39,867 bases of DNA from Porphyromonadaceae bacterium UBA7332 (GCA_002471225.1 DKPO01000016.1:318730-358596); one strand, 5' to 3'; positions 15,075-24,463 are shown, counted from the first letter of the stretch. The notes: generated by a model from the letters alone, not told the origin. Program-made: numbers and translations.

Positions 15075-18000
15075 TTAGAATGACACGTTAACACCAAACA
15101 GCACTGAACGAGGCAATGCGTATCCTGAACCTGCATTTGAAACTTCAGGAGATGCAACAGTCTTAGCTGATGTAATGTAACCTAAGTTCTGACCTGTTAC
15201 AGAAACGTCAAGTTTCTGACAGTAGATTTTCTTAGCCCACAATTGAGGTAACGAGTAAGTCAAAGAGATTTCTCTGATCGCCAAATAGTTTCCTTTGTAA
15301 GCAAACATAGTTGACTGTCTGTTGTAGTTACCGTTCATCAACTGATCCGCATAAACATATCTTGGATATTGAGCATCAGGACGCTCTTCTGACCAAGTGT
15401 CAAATACGGCTGTAGTTGTATTATATGTACCTTGCATAGCTCCAAGCATCCATGGAGTTGTACTATCATAGATCCAATAATTCAAAGCGAAGTCGAAACG
15501 ACCATACAATTGAAGATTTTTCCAACGTAATCTTGTATTGAAACCACCGAACCAACGTGGAGTAGTGTTACCTACTACGATTTGGTCATAGTTATCAATC
15601 ATACCGTCACCGTTGATATCTCTCCATTTTGCATCACCCGGTTGAATTGGTAACGCATTTTTTTGTTGCTCAGGAGTTAAAGCTTTCCATGCTTCAGGAC
15701 CGTACATTTTTTTACCATTTGCATTACCTGAAGTAATTACAAGGTTACCCGGAATTTCATCCCAGCTTCTGTAGATACCATCTGCTTTGTAAGCTACCAA
15801 TACACCCGGCTCATATCCTTCCTGATAACCACCTACCCAGATTTTCTCTGAAGTACCGTCAGGTAAGATTTTACCACTGTAGATTTGAACTGCATCTTGT
15901 TGATTACGGATCAAACCATTGTTTGGTAATTCAACCACTTTATTTTTATTGTATGAGATATTACCACCCATTTCCCAAGTCCAATCTTTTCCTTGGATGA
16001 TTTTACCTGACAATTCAAGCTCAATACCTTGGTTACCAAATTTACCATTGTTACTCTTAATTGAAGAGAAACCAGTTGTTGATGGTAAGCTCAAGTTAGC
16101 ATATTTGTCTGAAGTCAAACGATTGTAATAAGTCATGTTTGCATTCAAACGATTCTCAAAGAAGCTTAAATCCAAACCAACCTCTGCAGTACGAGTTTTT
16201 TCCCATCTCAAAGCAGGGTTTGGAAGAGCTCCGATCAAGAAACCAACGTTGCCATTGTATTTCTGAGGATTGTAAGAACCTTGTAAGTCATAAGGACCGA
16301 TACCTGTTGCATTACCGTTCACACCAAAGCTGGCACGTAATTTACCAAATGACATAAATGGAACTGCATTACGAACGAAATCTTCTTTACCGAAGATCCA
16401 TGCTGCAGAAACACCAGGGAAGAATCCCCAACGGTTACTACCCAATAATGAAGAATAACCATCCTGACGCATTACCATGTTCAATAGATATTTGTCTTTG
16501 TAGTCATAGTTGATACGACCGAAGAAAGACATAATTCTATAACGGCTATGCCATGAATCGATAGATCTGTTATCACGATCTGTCAAACCTAAATCACCGA
16601 AATCATCTGTCGGAGCACCTTGACCAGCTGCGCTGAATCCTCTTAATGCCTGATCGAAAAACTCAGTACCTGCCATTAAAGACACATTGTGATTTTTCGC
16701 AAATGTTTCGTTATAATTCAATACAAGGTTATAAGTCTGAGAAAACTCACGGTCAAATTTTGCGCTTGTTTTTCTCTCACGAACGAAAGATCCCGGAGTA
16801 TTCTCGTAATCTTTTACGAACTCTTCAGCCAATAGTTCTGAATAATACCAGTTACCTGAAGCTTTTAATGACAGATTTTTCATCAAATCAATCGTGAAAG
16901 CCTGAGACATAGTAAATTTATCTCTTTGGTTGAAGTTTGTCCATTTGTCTGCTTGGTAACTTTGGTTACCATCCTGAGCATTCGGACCTAACGTTGGGTT
17001 ACCGTCCTCATCTTCAAAACGAGCTGTCGGAGGTAAAGAAAGAACACGACCGAAATAGTTAGCTTCACTCGTTTGTGAACCTGGCATGTCTTTCCAGTTT
17101 GCACGGTTGAAGTTAAAGTTCGATGAACTTGTTAACCAATCCGTAACTTTATAGCTACCATTTAAAACGAAGCTGTAACGCTCATAGAAAGTTTTAATTG
17201 GCAGACCATCCTGACGATTATAACCTAAACCTGCATAGTAAGAACCATTTTCATTACCACCTGACATGTTTACGTTGTAATCTTGTGACACAGCCGGATT
17301 GTTGATATTGTAATCAATTGGTCTTGTGTCTTTGAAAATAATTTGCTCATTTGGATTAAGAGGGTCATTCATAACTCTCCATCCATGCTGCAATAAATAG
17401 CGGTTATCATCAGAATATTTCATGATGTTCCACGCTGTCTTGCTGTTCAATACGTTACCTGTACCAAGAGGTGACGCACTTGTAAGGTTTGAAAGCGGAG
17501 CAATTGATTGATAAGTTCCGTCATTCAAATAGAAACCTGATTTGCTATAAGCTGTACGAAGCGTACGGATATAGTCTTCTGCACCTAAAAACTCGTAAGG
17601 ATTGTTCGCATAACTCAAACCAACTTTTGCTTTGAAGTTAATTTCGCGACGACCTGCTTTACCAGTTTTTGTTGTTACAAGGATAACACCATTACTTGCT
17701 CTCGCACCATAAATTGCTGTAGCACCGGCATCTTTCATTACTTCCATAGACTCGATGTCTTCCGGATTAATGTCAGCCAAACTGTTTCTTAACTGTCCAT
17801 CTACAATAACCAACGGAGAACCAGATCCGTCGAAGTTTGTACCCCCGCGTAAAGAAATACTTGGAGAAGCACCTGGTTTACCTGAAGACTGAGTAACCTT
17901 CAAACCAGCTACTGCACCTGAAAGAGCCTGTGCAGGATTGGCATACATACCAACTGTTAAGGCATCCTCTTTCACTTTCGCAATTGAGTTAGTTACTTTT

Positions 18001-18341
18001 GTACGTAACTGTTTTCCCCCGTAAGCTGTTACAACAACTTCTTCAAGTTGTTCTGAATCTTCTTTTAGAGTTACATTAAAATCTGTCTTCCCTTTAACGT
18101 CAATCGTAAGCGGTTGATACCCGATATACGAAATTTTTAATTTAGCGTCCGGACTTACTGATAACGTAAAATTACCGTCAAAATCCGTAATCGTACCATT
18201 TGTGGTACCTTCTTCTAATATTGTTGCTCCGATTACTGGTTCTTTCGTCGGATCCACAACTACACCCTTAATTTGTATGTTTTGTGCATACAAAGACACG
18301 GATGCAAGCATTAGAAGGAGAAATAGAAGTTGTTTTTTCAT
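15075..18341 (-). CDS. nanO: SusC/RagA-family TonB-dependent transporter, NanO-like
   Basis: 1088-residue outer-membrane active transporter. Signal peptide about 1-19 (SLYAQ). A carboxypeptidase-regulatory-like domain follows (about 22-95: IKGVVVDPTKEPVIGATI, GTITDFDGNFTL). The plug (about 100-225) has EEVVVTAYGGKQ and the SusC signature DAGATAIYGARASNGVILVTTK, and a 22-strand-type barrel ends in an aromatic C terminus (LFGVNVSF). There is no N-terminal STN/secretin extension, so it is not expected to signal to an anti-sigma factor. It works with NanU to import sialic acid in a TonB-dependent way. It lies between the transporter fusion gene and nanU. The nan assignment rests on context, since the SusC sequence alone does not fix the ligand. 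Confidence 0.93.
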   Translation of the reverse strand: MKKQLLFLLLMLASVSLYAQNIQIKGVVVDPTKEPVIGATILEEGTTNGTITDFDGNFTLSVSPDAKLKISYIGYQPLTIDVKGKTDFNVTLKEDSEQLEEVVVTAYGGKQLRTKVTNSIAKVKEDALTVGMYANPAQALSGAVAGLKVTQSSGKPGASPSISLRGGTNFDGSGSPLVIVDGQLRNSLADINPEDIESMEVMKDAGATAIYGARASNGVILVTTKTGKAGRREINFKAKVGLSYANNPYEFLGAEDYIRTLRTAYSKSGFYLNDGTYQSIAPLSNLTSASPLGTGNVLNSKTAWNIMKYSDDNRYLLQHGWRVMNDPLNPNEQIIFKDTRPIDYNINNPAVSQDYNVNMSGGNENGSYYAGLGYNRQDGLPIKTFYERYSFVLNGSYKVTDWLTSSSNFNFNRANWKDMPGSQTSEANYFGRVLSLPPTARFEDEDGNPTLGPNAQDGNQSYQADKWTNFNQRDKFTMSQAFTIDLMKNLSLKASGNWYYSELLAEEFVKDYENTPGSFVRERKTSAKFDREFSQTYNLVLNYNETFAKNHNVSLMAGTEFFDQALRGFSAAGQGAPTDDFGDLGLTDRDNRSIDSWHSRYRIMSFFGRINYDYKDKYLLNMVMRQDGYSSLLGSNRWGFFPGVSAAWIFGKEDFVRNAVPFMSFGKLRASFGVNGNATGIGPYDLQGSYNPQKYNGNVGFLIGALPNPALRWEKTRTAEVGLDLSFFENRLNANMTYYNRLTSDKYANLSLPSTTGFSSIKSNNGKFGNQGIELELSGKIIQGKDWTWEMGGNISYNKNKVVELPNNGLIRNQQDAVQIYSGKILPDGTSEKIWVGGYQEGYEPGVLVAYKADGIYRSWDEIPGNLVITSGNANGKKMYGPEAWKALTPEQQKNALPIQPGDAKWRDINGDGMIDNYDQIVVGNTTPRWFGGFNTRLRWKNLQLYGRFDFALNYWIYDSTTPWMLGAMQGTYNTTTAVFDTWSEERPDAQYPRYVYADQLMNGNYNRQSTMFAYKGNYLAIREISLTYSLPQLWAKKIYCQKLDVSVTGQNLGYITSAKTVASPEVSNAGSGYALPRSVLFGVNVSF

Positions 18342-18352
18342 AAATTAAAAAA

Positions 18353-20770
18353 TTAATTTTCAATAGACTTGTCTCTGTGTGACCAAGTCAGCCCGGTCAA
18401 ATTTTTAGGTTTCTCTGGAAATATATAGCTAAATATTAAAGCCAAAACCATACTCAATACAATACCGATAAGTCCGTAAAGCATAAAGTTGATCGGAGAA
18501 TTTGATTTCAACCAGATCAAAATACCTACACTTACCAATAATGCGCTCAGGGCTGCATAACCTCTTACGCGAGGCATAAAAATACCAATTGCAAACAATC
18601 CGCCTAACCCGCTGGTAAGCAGACCTATAAATGTATTAAATTCATCAAAGAACGATTTAATATCCATCAGTGAAAGTTCAATAGCCAGGACTGTTCCTAA
18701 AACGCCTACAACTACCCCACTGATTCTTGCAGTATTAACCTGCTTCTTGTCTGAAAGTTTCGGGAAAATGCGTTTCGCAAAATCCACCGTGATAGCCGTT
18801 GATGCTGAGTTGATATTTGATGACAATGTTGACATTGTAGCAGCAAAAATCGCAGCAATCAATAACCCTGCAACACCTGCAGGCAGCTCATTTACGATAA
18901 AGTATGGGAAAATACCTTCCGCATTACTCATCGTTGTCGGCAATAACTCCGGATGTACATGGAAGAAAGAGAACAACGCTGTACCAATGAAGTAGAACAA
19001 CACTAACACAGGTAATGAAATCAATCCGTTTAACCAGATACTACTTTTTGTTTTTGCCATATCTGCTGTAGTCAAATATCGTTGAACGATTGTTTGATCA
19101 GAAGTATATGTTATTACTGAATTTGCAATACCGGCACCAAAGAAAATAACCCAGAAAGTCGGTTGTGTAAAATCAAACGAGAAATCCAGCATTTTGAATT
19201 TGTCTGCCGACATGGCTATGGATATTGTTTCTCCGAAACCTCCGGTTTCAACAATTAAGTAAACCGCAGAAATCAAGGCTCCGAATACCAGAATCCCCCC
19301 TTGGATAACATCTCCCCAAACTACCGCTTCAACTCCACCCATTGTCGAATAAACAATTGTCACCAACGACATGAGCAAAATACATACGATCAGATCTATA
19401 CCTGTTACTGTCGATAAAGCGACAGACGGAAGATACAAAACAATTCCGATACGTGTTACCATAAAAATGATAAAAAGTGTACTCGAAACTAATCTGACTG
19501 TAACATTGAAGCGCTTTTCGAGATATTCGTAAGCACTTGTTAATTTCAATCCTCTAAAAAACGGTAAATACCATCTGATTACTATCGGCGCTACGATAAG
19601 TATTGAAAAGGACATTGGGAAATACAACCAGTTTGTTGTATATGTTTTTGCCGGAATCGCCATAAAAGTGATAGCACTTAATGTCGTGGCAAAAATACTG
19701 ATACCTGCTGCCCACCAAGGAATTTGTCCCCCACCTTTGAAAAACTGATCTGAAGTTGCGGCCTTTCTGCTAAAGTAAAAACCTACACCGATCATTAGTA
19801 AAAGGTAGATGGCTAAAACGCCATAATTCAACCATCCGAAATTAACTTTGTTGATAAATGAAACTTTTTCAATGGTTCCGTTGTTTAACATCACATATGC
19901 ATCGTTCCACTTACTAACGATAGTATTTTCGGTTGCGTCAGCTTGAAAGCCCTGATTATCCCATTGTCCTGTTACAGTATGGTAAGTACAATATTTCCCA
20001 TTTGGATCCAAAAATAAAATATGGTGTGTCCCCATTGCGATAGGTAGCTGACCACTTACATTTATAATTGATTTAGATCGGTCTGTCCGATCAGTCCAAA
20101 CATTCTTTTTTAAGGAATAAGTCAGAATTTTATCTCCGAACAAATAAAGTAAATCTTCATCACCGGAGTTTTGTACAGCACTATGCGTAGTTGATCCATT
20201 ATTGAAAGGAAGTGGAGCAATAGCTTCCCACTTACTGTCTTTATGTTTGAGATTAAGTTTCCAAGCCTGATTGTTTAAACCGTTTTCTCCGACACCGCCC
20301 GTTACGATCAATTGATCATTGATAACGCCGGCTACAGGATGAGCTAATTTAACAGGTAAAGACGGAAGATTCTGAATTGTATTCTGTTCGCCTCCCTTAA
20401 TATCAAAAACTTCAGATGAGAACCCCTCAGGAGTTTTTCCACCTATAAGTATCAATCCACTTTTAGTATCTACAAAACCACAATCTCTTAATGGTGTAGA
20501 AAGTAATTCACCTTTAACTAAGTTAAACTCCGATCCATGTCCATCCAGTCGATAGAGATGACTCGCATATTTAACAGAGTCCGGAGAAAGCATGTCTTCG
20601 ATACCGAAAACAAGTTCTCCGTTTACTGTTCCAAGAAAAACACCTTTCTCGTTTATCGCATCGTTGATACATTGAGATTTAACCTCAAGAGCAACATCCG
20701 ATGCTTTTGCCGATAAAACTGACAACAATGAAAAAACAACAATAAAAAAATACTGGTTAAGTTTTCTCAT
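18353..20770 (-). CDS. NanM-like kelch mutarotase fused to SSS sodium:sialate symporter
   Basis: 805-residue fusion. Residues 1-24 form a signal or anchor helix (VVFSLLSVLSAKA). Residues about 25-305 are a kelch propeller with strands such as GLILIGGKTP, LIVTGGVGENGLNNQAW, WEAIAPLPFN and LYLFGDK, like NanM mutarotases. From about 312 a sodium:solute symporter core begins (NYGVLAIYLLLMIGVGFYFS), with the family stretch GGGQIPWWAAGISIFATTLSAITF and roughly 13 hydrophobic helices to about 790. SSS proteins place the N terminus outside, which would put the propeller in the periplasm at the transporter mouth. The likely job is Neu5Ac uptake across the inner membrane with local anomer conversion; sialate specificity is inferred from the lyase, epimerase and sialidase neighbours. 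It starts 11 bp after the epimerase stop. No MFS NanT is present in the window. Confidence 0.88.
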   Translation of the reverse strand: MRKLNQYFFIVVFSLLSVLSAKASDVALEVKSQCINDAINEKGVFLGTVNGELVFGIEDMLSPDSVKYASHLYRLDGHGSEFNLVKGELLSTPLRDCGFVDTKSGLILIGGKTPEGFSSEVFDIKGGEQNTIQNLPSLPVKLAHPVAGVINDQLIVTGGVGENGLNNQAWKLNLKHKDSKWEAIAPLPFNNGSTTHSAVQNSGDEDLLYLFGDKILTYSLKKNVWTDRTDRSKSIINVSGQLPIAMGTHHILFLDPNGKYCTYHTVTGQWDNQGFQADATENTIVSKWNDAYVMLNNGTIEKVSFINKVNFGWLNYGVLAIYLLLMIGVGFYFSRKAATSDQFFKGGGQIPWWAAGISIFATTLSAITFMAIPAKTYTTNWLYFPMSFSILIVAPIVIRWYLPFFRGLKLTSAYEYLEKRFNVTVRLVSSTLFIIFMVTRIGIVLYLPSVALSTVTGIDLIVCILLMSLVTIVYSTMGGVEAVVWGDVIQGGILVFGALISAVYLIVETGGFGETISIAMSADKFKMLDFSFDFTQPTFWVIFFGAGIANSVITYTSDQTIVQRYLTTADMAKTKSSIWLNGLISLPVLVLFYFIGTALFSFFHVHPELLPTTMSNAEGIFPYFIVNELPAGVAGLLIAAIFAATMSTLSSNINSASTAITVDFAKRIFPKLSDKKQVNTARISGVVVGVLGTVLAIELSLMDIKSFFDEFNTFIGLLTSGLGGLFAIGIFMPRVRGYAALSALLVSVGILIWLKSNSPINFMLYGLIGIVLSMVLALIFSYIFPEKPKNLTGLTWSHRDKSIEN

Positions 20771-20781
20771 TTTGTGCTTTC

Positions 20782-21960
20782 TTATAGTTTCTCGATTATT
20801 TCTTCAGCTAAAACAGCCGATTTAATCAACATTCTAGGAATATGGAAAGGACCTTTAAAGATATTTCCTTTTGCAGGTTGTGATACCGACCCATCTCTGT
20901 GAAGGTAACCATACCACTCTCCAAATTCATTATCAGGGAAATGTTTGTAAGTCCAATCACTGATTTGCTTGTGCATTTCAAGATATTTCTCATCGCCCGA
21001 AGCCTGATAAGCATAAAGTGTTGCAATAATTGCTTCTGTCTGTGGCCACCAGAACTTCATATCATGTGCATAATCCTGCGGAGGCAAGTTTTTACAATCT
21101 TTGAAGTTGATAATTCCACCGAACTCTTCATCCCATCCCCATTTCCAAGACCAGTCTAAGATAGTTAAACCGATTTTTGTCAATTCCGGATCCCAGCTTC
21201 TGTGTTTCGCTTCTTCCAAAATGAACCAAGCTGTTTCGATACAGTGTCCCGGATTAATTACACGACCGTTAATTGTGTCGATAAATTCACCGTTAGGACC
21301 AACCATCTCTAATAAAGCTTCAAATTCCGGTTTCATGAAGTCATTTTTAATTTCTTCAATCGACTCATCAATTTGTTGTGTCAATTCAGGAGCATCAATG
21401 GCAGCACGAATTCTCGATGCTGTATTGATAAGAATCATGCAAATCGAATGTCCTTTAGCCTCGAAAGTAGATTCATACTTAGGTGCCAAGAAGCCCGGAG
21501 TTGCAAGGAATTTCTTGATCAGGTGGAAAAGTTTCAATGCTTTCTCAGCATATGTTTTATCTCCCGATGCAATTGCATATTCAGACATTGCAATAGCTGC
21601 AAATGTTTCTGAGAACACATAGCGTCTTTTTCTTAACGGAGTTCCTTCAGCAGTTACTTCGAAATACATATGTCCGTTTTCGTCCGAACAATGCTTTTCA
21701 ATAAAATCAATACATGATTTTGAAGCAGCCAACCATTCAGGATTTTTCTCTATATTGTTATATGCATGAGCAGCAATAAAACCAAAACGACCTTGAAACC
21801 AAACTGATTTCGTTGTATCGATCAGACTTCCGTCTCTGTTCAGGCAAGTATATATACCCCCGTTAACTTTGTCTAAACCATTTTTTAGCCAAAAAGGAAG
21901 AATATTTTCTGTCAGATCTTTTCTATATTGGTTATTCCAGTGTAATAGATAATTTCTCAT
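20782..21960 (-). CDS. N-acylglucosamine 2-epimerase (ManNAc to GlcNAc)
   Basis: 392-residue (alpha/alpha)6-barrel enzyme of the AGE/renin-binding-protein family, close to the family length of about 390. It interconverts N-acetylmannosamine and N-acetylglucosamine without prior phosphorylation. Candidate catalytic histidines are H239 in NPGHCIETAW and H373 in GPFHIPRM, matching the positions I recall for cyanobacterial AGE (239 and 372). Other family motifs are VWFQGRFGF, YVFSETFAAIA and HDMKFWWPQTEAI. It follows the lyase gene by 15 bp. In Bacteroides the matching NanE-type epimerase feeds GlcNAc to a ROK-family kinase (RokA). No such kinase is encoded here, so it must be elsewhere. Distant relatives such as cellobiose 2-epimerase are unlikely given the neighbours. 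Confidence 0.92.
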   Translation of the reverse strand: MRNYLLHWNNQYRKDLTENILPFWLKNGLDKVNGGIYTCLNRDGSLIDTTKSVWFQGRFGFIAAHAYNNIEKNPEWLAASKSCIDFIEKHCSDENGHMYFEVTAEGTPLRKRRYVFSETFAAIAMSEYAIASGDKTYAEKALKLFHLIKKFLATPGFLAPKYESTFEAKGHSICMILINTASRIRAAIDAPELTQQIDESIEEIKNDFMKPEFEALLEMVGPNGEFIDTINGRVINPGHCIETAWFILEEAKHRSWDPELTKIGLTILDWSWKWGWDEEFGGIINFKDCKNLPPQDYAHDMKFWWPQTEAIIATLYAYQASGDEKYLEMHKQISDWTYKHFPDNEFGEWYGYLHRDGSVSQPAKGNIFKGPFHIPRMLIKSAVLAEEIIEKL

Positions 21961-21975
21961 TCAGTTATTATCAAA

Positions 21976-22902
21976 TTAAAATTTATTACAACGATCGAAG
22001 AAGTTAATAGCTTCAAGCTCTTTTCTCATTGCGTCCTCTTCTGCTTGAGTCATGTTTTGGAATGGAGTACGGTTTTGACCTAAATCCAAGCCAATAAGTT
22101 TCATAATGCGTTTTCCGCCTACGATGTTACCACGGTAGTTGCAAATAACATTAATTACAGCCTGAGCAAAATTTTGTTTTTCGCGAGCTGTTTCCAAGTC
22201 ACCAGCTTTCCAAGCTTCGATAATACCGTTCAACTCTTTACCATTGTAGTTTGTAGTTCCGCCGATACCACCTTGAGCACCACCCATTGCCAAAGCAGGA
22301 AGGATAGTTTCATCTTGTCCGTGTAACATTTGGAATCTGTCACCTGCATACAATTGACATTGGTTGTATTCGTAAATACACTCGTAAGTATATTTGATAC
22401 CTGCAAAATTAGGAATACGTCCGTCAACTGCCTTAAGGAATGGCAACATAGGTAAGAACACACCACTAAGAGCAGGAATGTGATAGAAATAGAATGGAAG
22501 GTTTGGAGCACCTGCTGCAATCTCTTCGCAATATTTCACTAACTCTTCCACGCGACTAGCTTTCGGGAATGGAGATGCCATTGCACCAATACCCCATGCT
22601 CCGATTTGTTGAGCATGCTCAGCCAATCTACGGCTCATTTTCACACATGTACTACCTACATGAACGATTACTTTAAAATCCTTTGGAGATACTTCTACCC
22701 ATTTTTCAGCTAGTAACATACGCTCTTCTTCAGTCAACATATAACCTTCGCCTGAAGATCCGTTGATGAAAACACCTTTAAGACCGTTCTTAACCAAAAG
22801 TTCTGCATATTTTGCAATTGGTTCAAGATTTACTTCGCCTTTTTCGTCAAACGGAGTAAAAGGGGCATTAATAAGCCCTTCAATGAATTCTACTTTCTCC
22901 AT
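21976..22902 (-). CDS. nanA: N-acetylneuraminate lyase
   Basis: 308-residue class I aldolase of the DapA/NanA family that splits Neu5Ac into ManNAc and pyruvate in the cytoplasm. Motifs: GVFINGSSGEGYMLTEEER (about 43-61, carboxylate-binding GSxGE loop), PFYFYHIPA with Y140 as the candidate catalytic Tyr, and NFAGIKYTYEC with K170 as the Schiff-base lysine. Length and spacing fit the NAL branch better than dihydrodipicolinate synthase, and the neighbours (epimerase, sialidase, NanO/NanU) agree. It is the first gene of the unit, 334 bp from the divergent ROK regulator. In Bacteroides the orthologue is called nanL. Confidence 0.93.
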   Translation of the reverse strand: MEKVEFIEGLINAPFTPFDEKGEVNLEPIAKYAELLVKNGLKGVFINGSSGEGYMLTEEERMLLAEKWVEVSPKDFKVIVHVGSTCVKMSRRLAEHAQQIGAWGIGAMASPFPKASRVEELVKYCEEIAAGAPNLPFYFYHIPALSGVFLPMLPFLKAVDGRIPNFAGIKYTYECIYEYNQCQLYAGDRFQMLHGQDETILPALAMGGAQGGIGGTTNYNGKELNGIIEAWKAGDLETAREKQNFAQAVINVICNYRGNIVGGKRIMKLIGLDLGQNRTPFQNMTQAEEDAMRKELEAINFFDRCNKF

Positions 22903-23236
22903 AATCGTATTTATAAATGAATTATATACGGGTTAAATTATAATCCGCAAATAAACAAATTAATAAACAAACAGGAAAGTATTTAATAAATTATTTTACT
23001 ATCGAGATCATAATAAATGTATTTTATCACTATGTTTCCCGAATATTCTGAAATATAATTTTACGAATCACGATTATATAAAATAGATACATTTCAAATA
23101 GCTTATTAAATATCAACACTTTGTTAACCCTGCCAAATGCTAAAAAAAGTTCGTTGTATTATTCAATTATAAAAAAATATAATTGGTATTTTGAAATAAA
23201 TTGCTTTCTTTGTAGTGATATAATAAATCCGAAACT
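22903..23236. promoter_or_regulatory. Divergent control region between nanA and the ROK regulator
   Basis: A 334-bp, very AT-rich gap with two outward-facing genes, so it must hold both promoters and probably the regulator sites. No perfect TAnnTTTG core was found on either strand. The closest are TTTATTTG upstream of nanA and TTTCTTTG upstream of the regulator, each one base off and with poor -33 spacing. A 22-bp dyad lies at 23164-23185. An 8-bp inverted pair ATAATCGT/ACGATTAT is found at 22901-22908 and 23070-23077. No gene was seen. Confidence 0.6.
23164..23185. promoter_or_regulatory. Candidate ROK-regulator operator (CAATTATA-N6-TATAATTG)
   Basis: A perfect 8-bp dyad with a 6-A spacer, centred about 62 bp before the ATG of the ROK gene. 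Total length (22 bp) and the AT-rich centre suit a NagC/Mlc-like dimer site. In such AT-rich DNA chance dyads occur, so this is a candidate only. Confidence 0.4.
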
Positions 23237-24445
23237 ATGACAACCAAATTTAGACGTATTATAGAAGCTTCGACTAAATCTGATAGCATCAAAAGAGATA
23301 TCCTGAGACTTTTCGCTATGAAAGGGAACAGCTCTATATCAGATATTAGTAAGGAGATGAATCTAAGCGTTCCGACGATCACTAAATTCATCATGGAACT
23401 TATTGAAGAGGGATATGTCTTAGATTTCGGAAAACAAGATACAAGCGGAGGACGTAAACCTAATATTTATGGATTAAATCCGGATGCCGGATTTTTCATT
23501 GGTGTGAATATAAAAAAACACTCATTAGGAATAGGGGCGATTAATTTCAATGGAGACGTCTTGCTTTCCGAATCAAAGATTGACTTCAAACAAGAAAACA
23601 CTCCTGAATCTTTGGACGAACTTTGCGGTGCTATCAATTCTTTTATTCAACGCAATAACATTGCGCAGAATAAGATTGCCGGTATTGCTATCAATATTTC
23701 AGGTCGGGTAAATGCGTTGTCCGGCTATAGCTATAGCTGTTACTACTTCAACGAAGAGCCTCTTACGAGCCTTCTCGAAGAGAAACTGGGACACAAAGTT
23801 TTTATAGACAACGACTCTCGTGCAATGTGCTACGGAGAGTATGTTTGTGGCAATGTTACCCATGAACGGAACATGATTTTCATTAACGTAAGCCGCGGAC
23901 TTGGAATGGGGCTTATTTTTGATGGAAAATTGTATTACGGACATTCAGGATTTGCAGGAGAATTTGGTCACACTAAATTTTTCGATAATGAAATTTTCTG
24001 TCACTGCGGTAAAAAAGGATGCTTAGAAACTGAGGCTTCAGGCTCTGCTATCCATCGCATTCTGCTGGAAAAACATAAACAGGGAGAACGTTCTATTCTT
24101 TCCGAACAAATCGATAAAGGGGTGGATCTGAGAATCGAAGATCTGGTAGATGCAATCAATAAAGAAGATATTCTGATGATAGACATCCTTGAACAGATCG
24201 GAACAAATCTTGGCCAAGGCATCGCTGCACTGGTTAATATCTTTAATCCGGAACTAATCGTAATTGGTGGCTCTTTGGCACAAACTGAAGATTATTTATT
24301 ATTACCTATTAAGAGCGCGGTAAAAAAATACTCGCTGAATCTGGTTAATAAAGATACCGAAATTCGTCTATCGACATTAGGAGACAAGAGCGGAATTATC
24401 GGCGCTTGCTTAATTGCAAGAAACCGAATCTTAAAACTAATTTAA
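23237..24445 (+). CDS. ROK-family transcriptional regulator, probable sialic-acid (nan) regulator
   Basis: 402-residue NagC/Mlc-like protein. A winged helix-turn-helix lies at about 20-65 (SSISDISKEMNLSVPTITKFIMEL). The ROK sugar-binding fold follows, with FIDNDSRAMCYGEY (conserved Asp region), GLGMGLIFDGKLYYGHSGFAGEFGH and the zinc motif CHCGKKGCLE. The phosphate-binding DxGxT of ROK kinases is not evident: the matching stretch reads GVNIKKHSLGIG. It is therefore expected to be a repressor and not a kinase. It is transcribed away from the sialic-acid unit. A ligand such as ManNAc, GlcNAc or a 6-phosphate would relieve repression, which is family knowledge plus inference. Confidence 0.88.
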   Translation: MTTKFRRIIEASTKSDSIKRDILRLFAMKGNSSISDISKEMNLSVPTITKFIMELIEEGYVLDFGKQDTSGGRKPNIYGLNPDAGFFIGVNIKKHSLGIGAINFNGDVLLSESKIDFKQENTPESLDELCGAINSFIQRNNIAQNKIAGIAINISGRVNALSGYSYSCYYFNEEPLTSLLEEKLGHKVFIDNDSRAMCYGEYVCGNVTHERNMIFINVSRGLGMGLIFDGKLYYGHSGFAGEFGHTKFFDNEIFCHCGKKGCLETEASGSAIHRILLEKHKQGERSILSEQIDKGVDLRIEDLVDAINKEDILMIDILEQIGTNLGQGIAALVNIFNPELIVIGGSLAQTEDYLLLPIKSAVKKYSLNLVNKDTEIRLSTLGDKSGIIGACLIARNRILKLI

Positions 24446-24463
24446 GACTATTCTGTCACTATG

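Noticed and set aside
21976..22902. Dihydrodipicolinate synthase (dapA) as the identity of the aldolase
   Set aside because: The same fold, but the neighbours are sialidase, ManNAc epimerase, NanO/NanU and a sialate-type transporter, and the GSSGEG/YFYH motifs fit the lyase branch.
22903..23236. Confident -7/-33 promoters for nanA and the ROK gene
   Set aside because: Only one-mismatch TAnnTTTG cores with -33 spacing of about 12 bp were found, outside the 17-23 bp range, so they are not listed as promoters.
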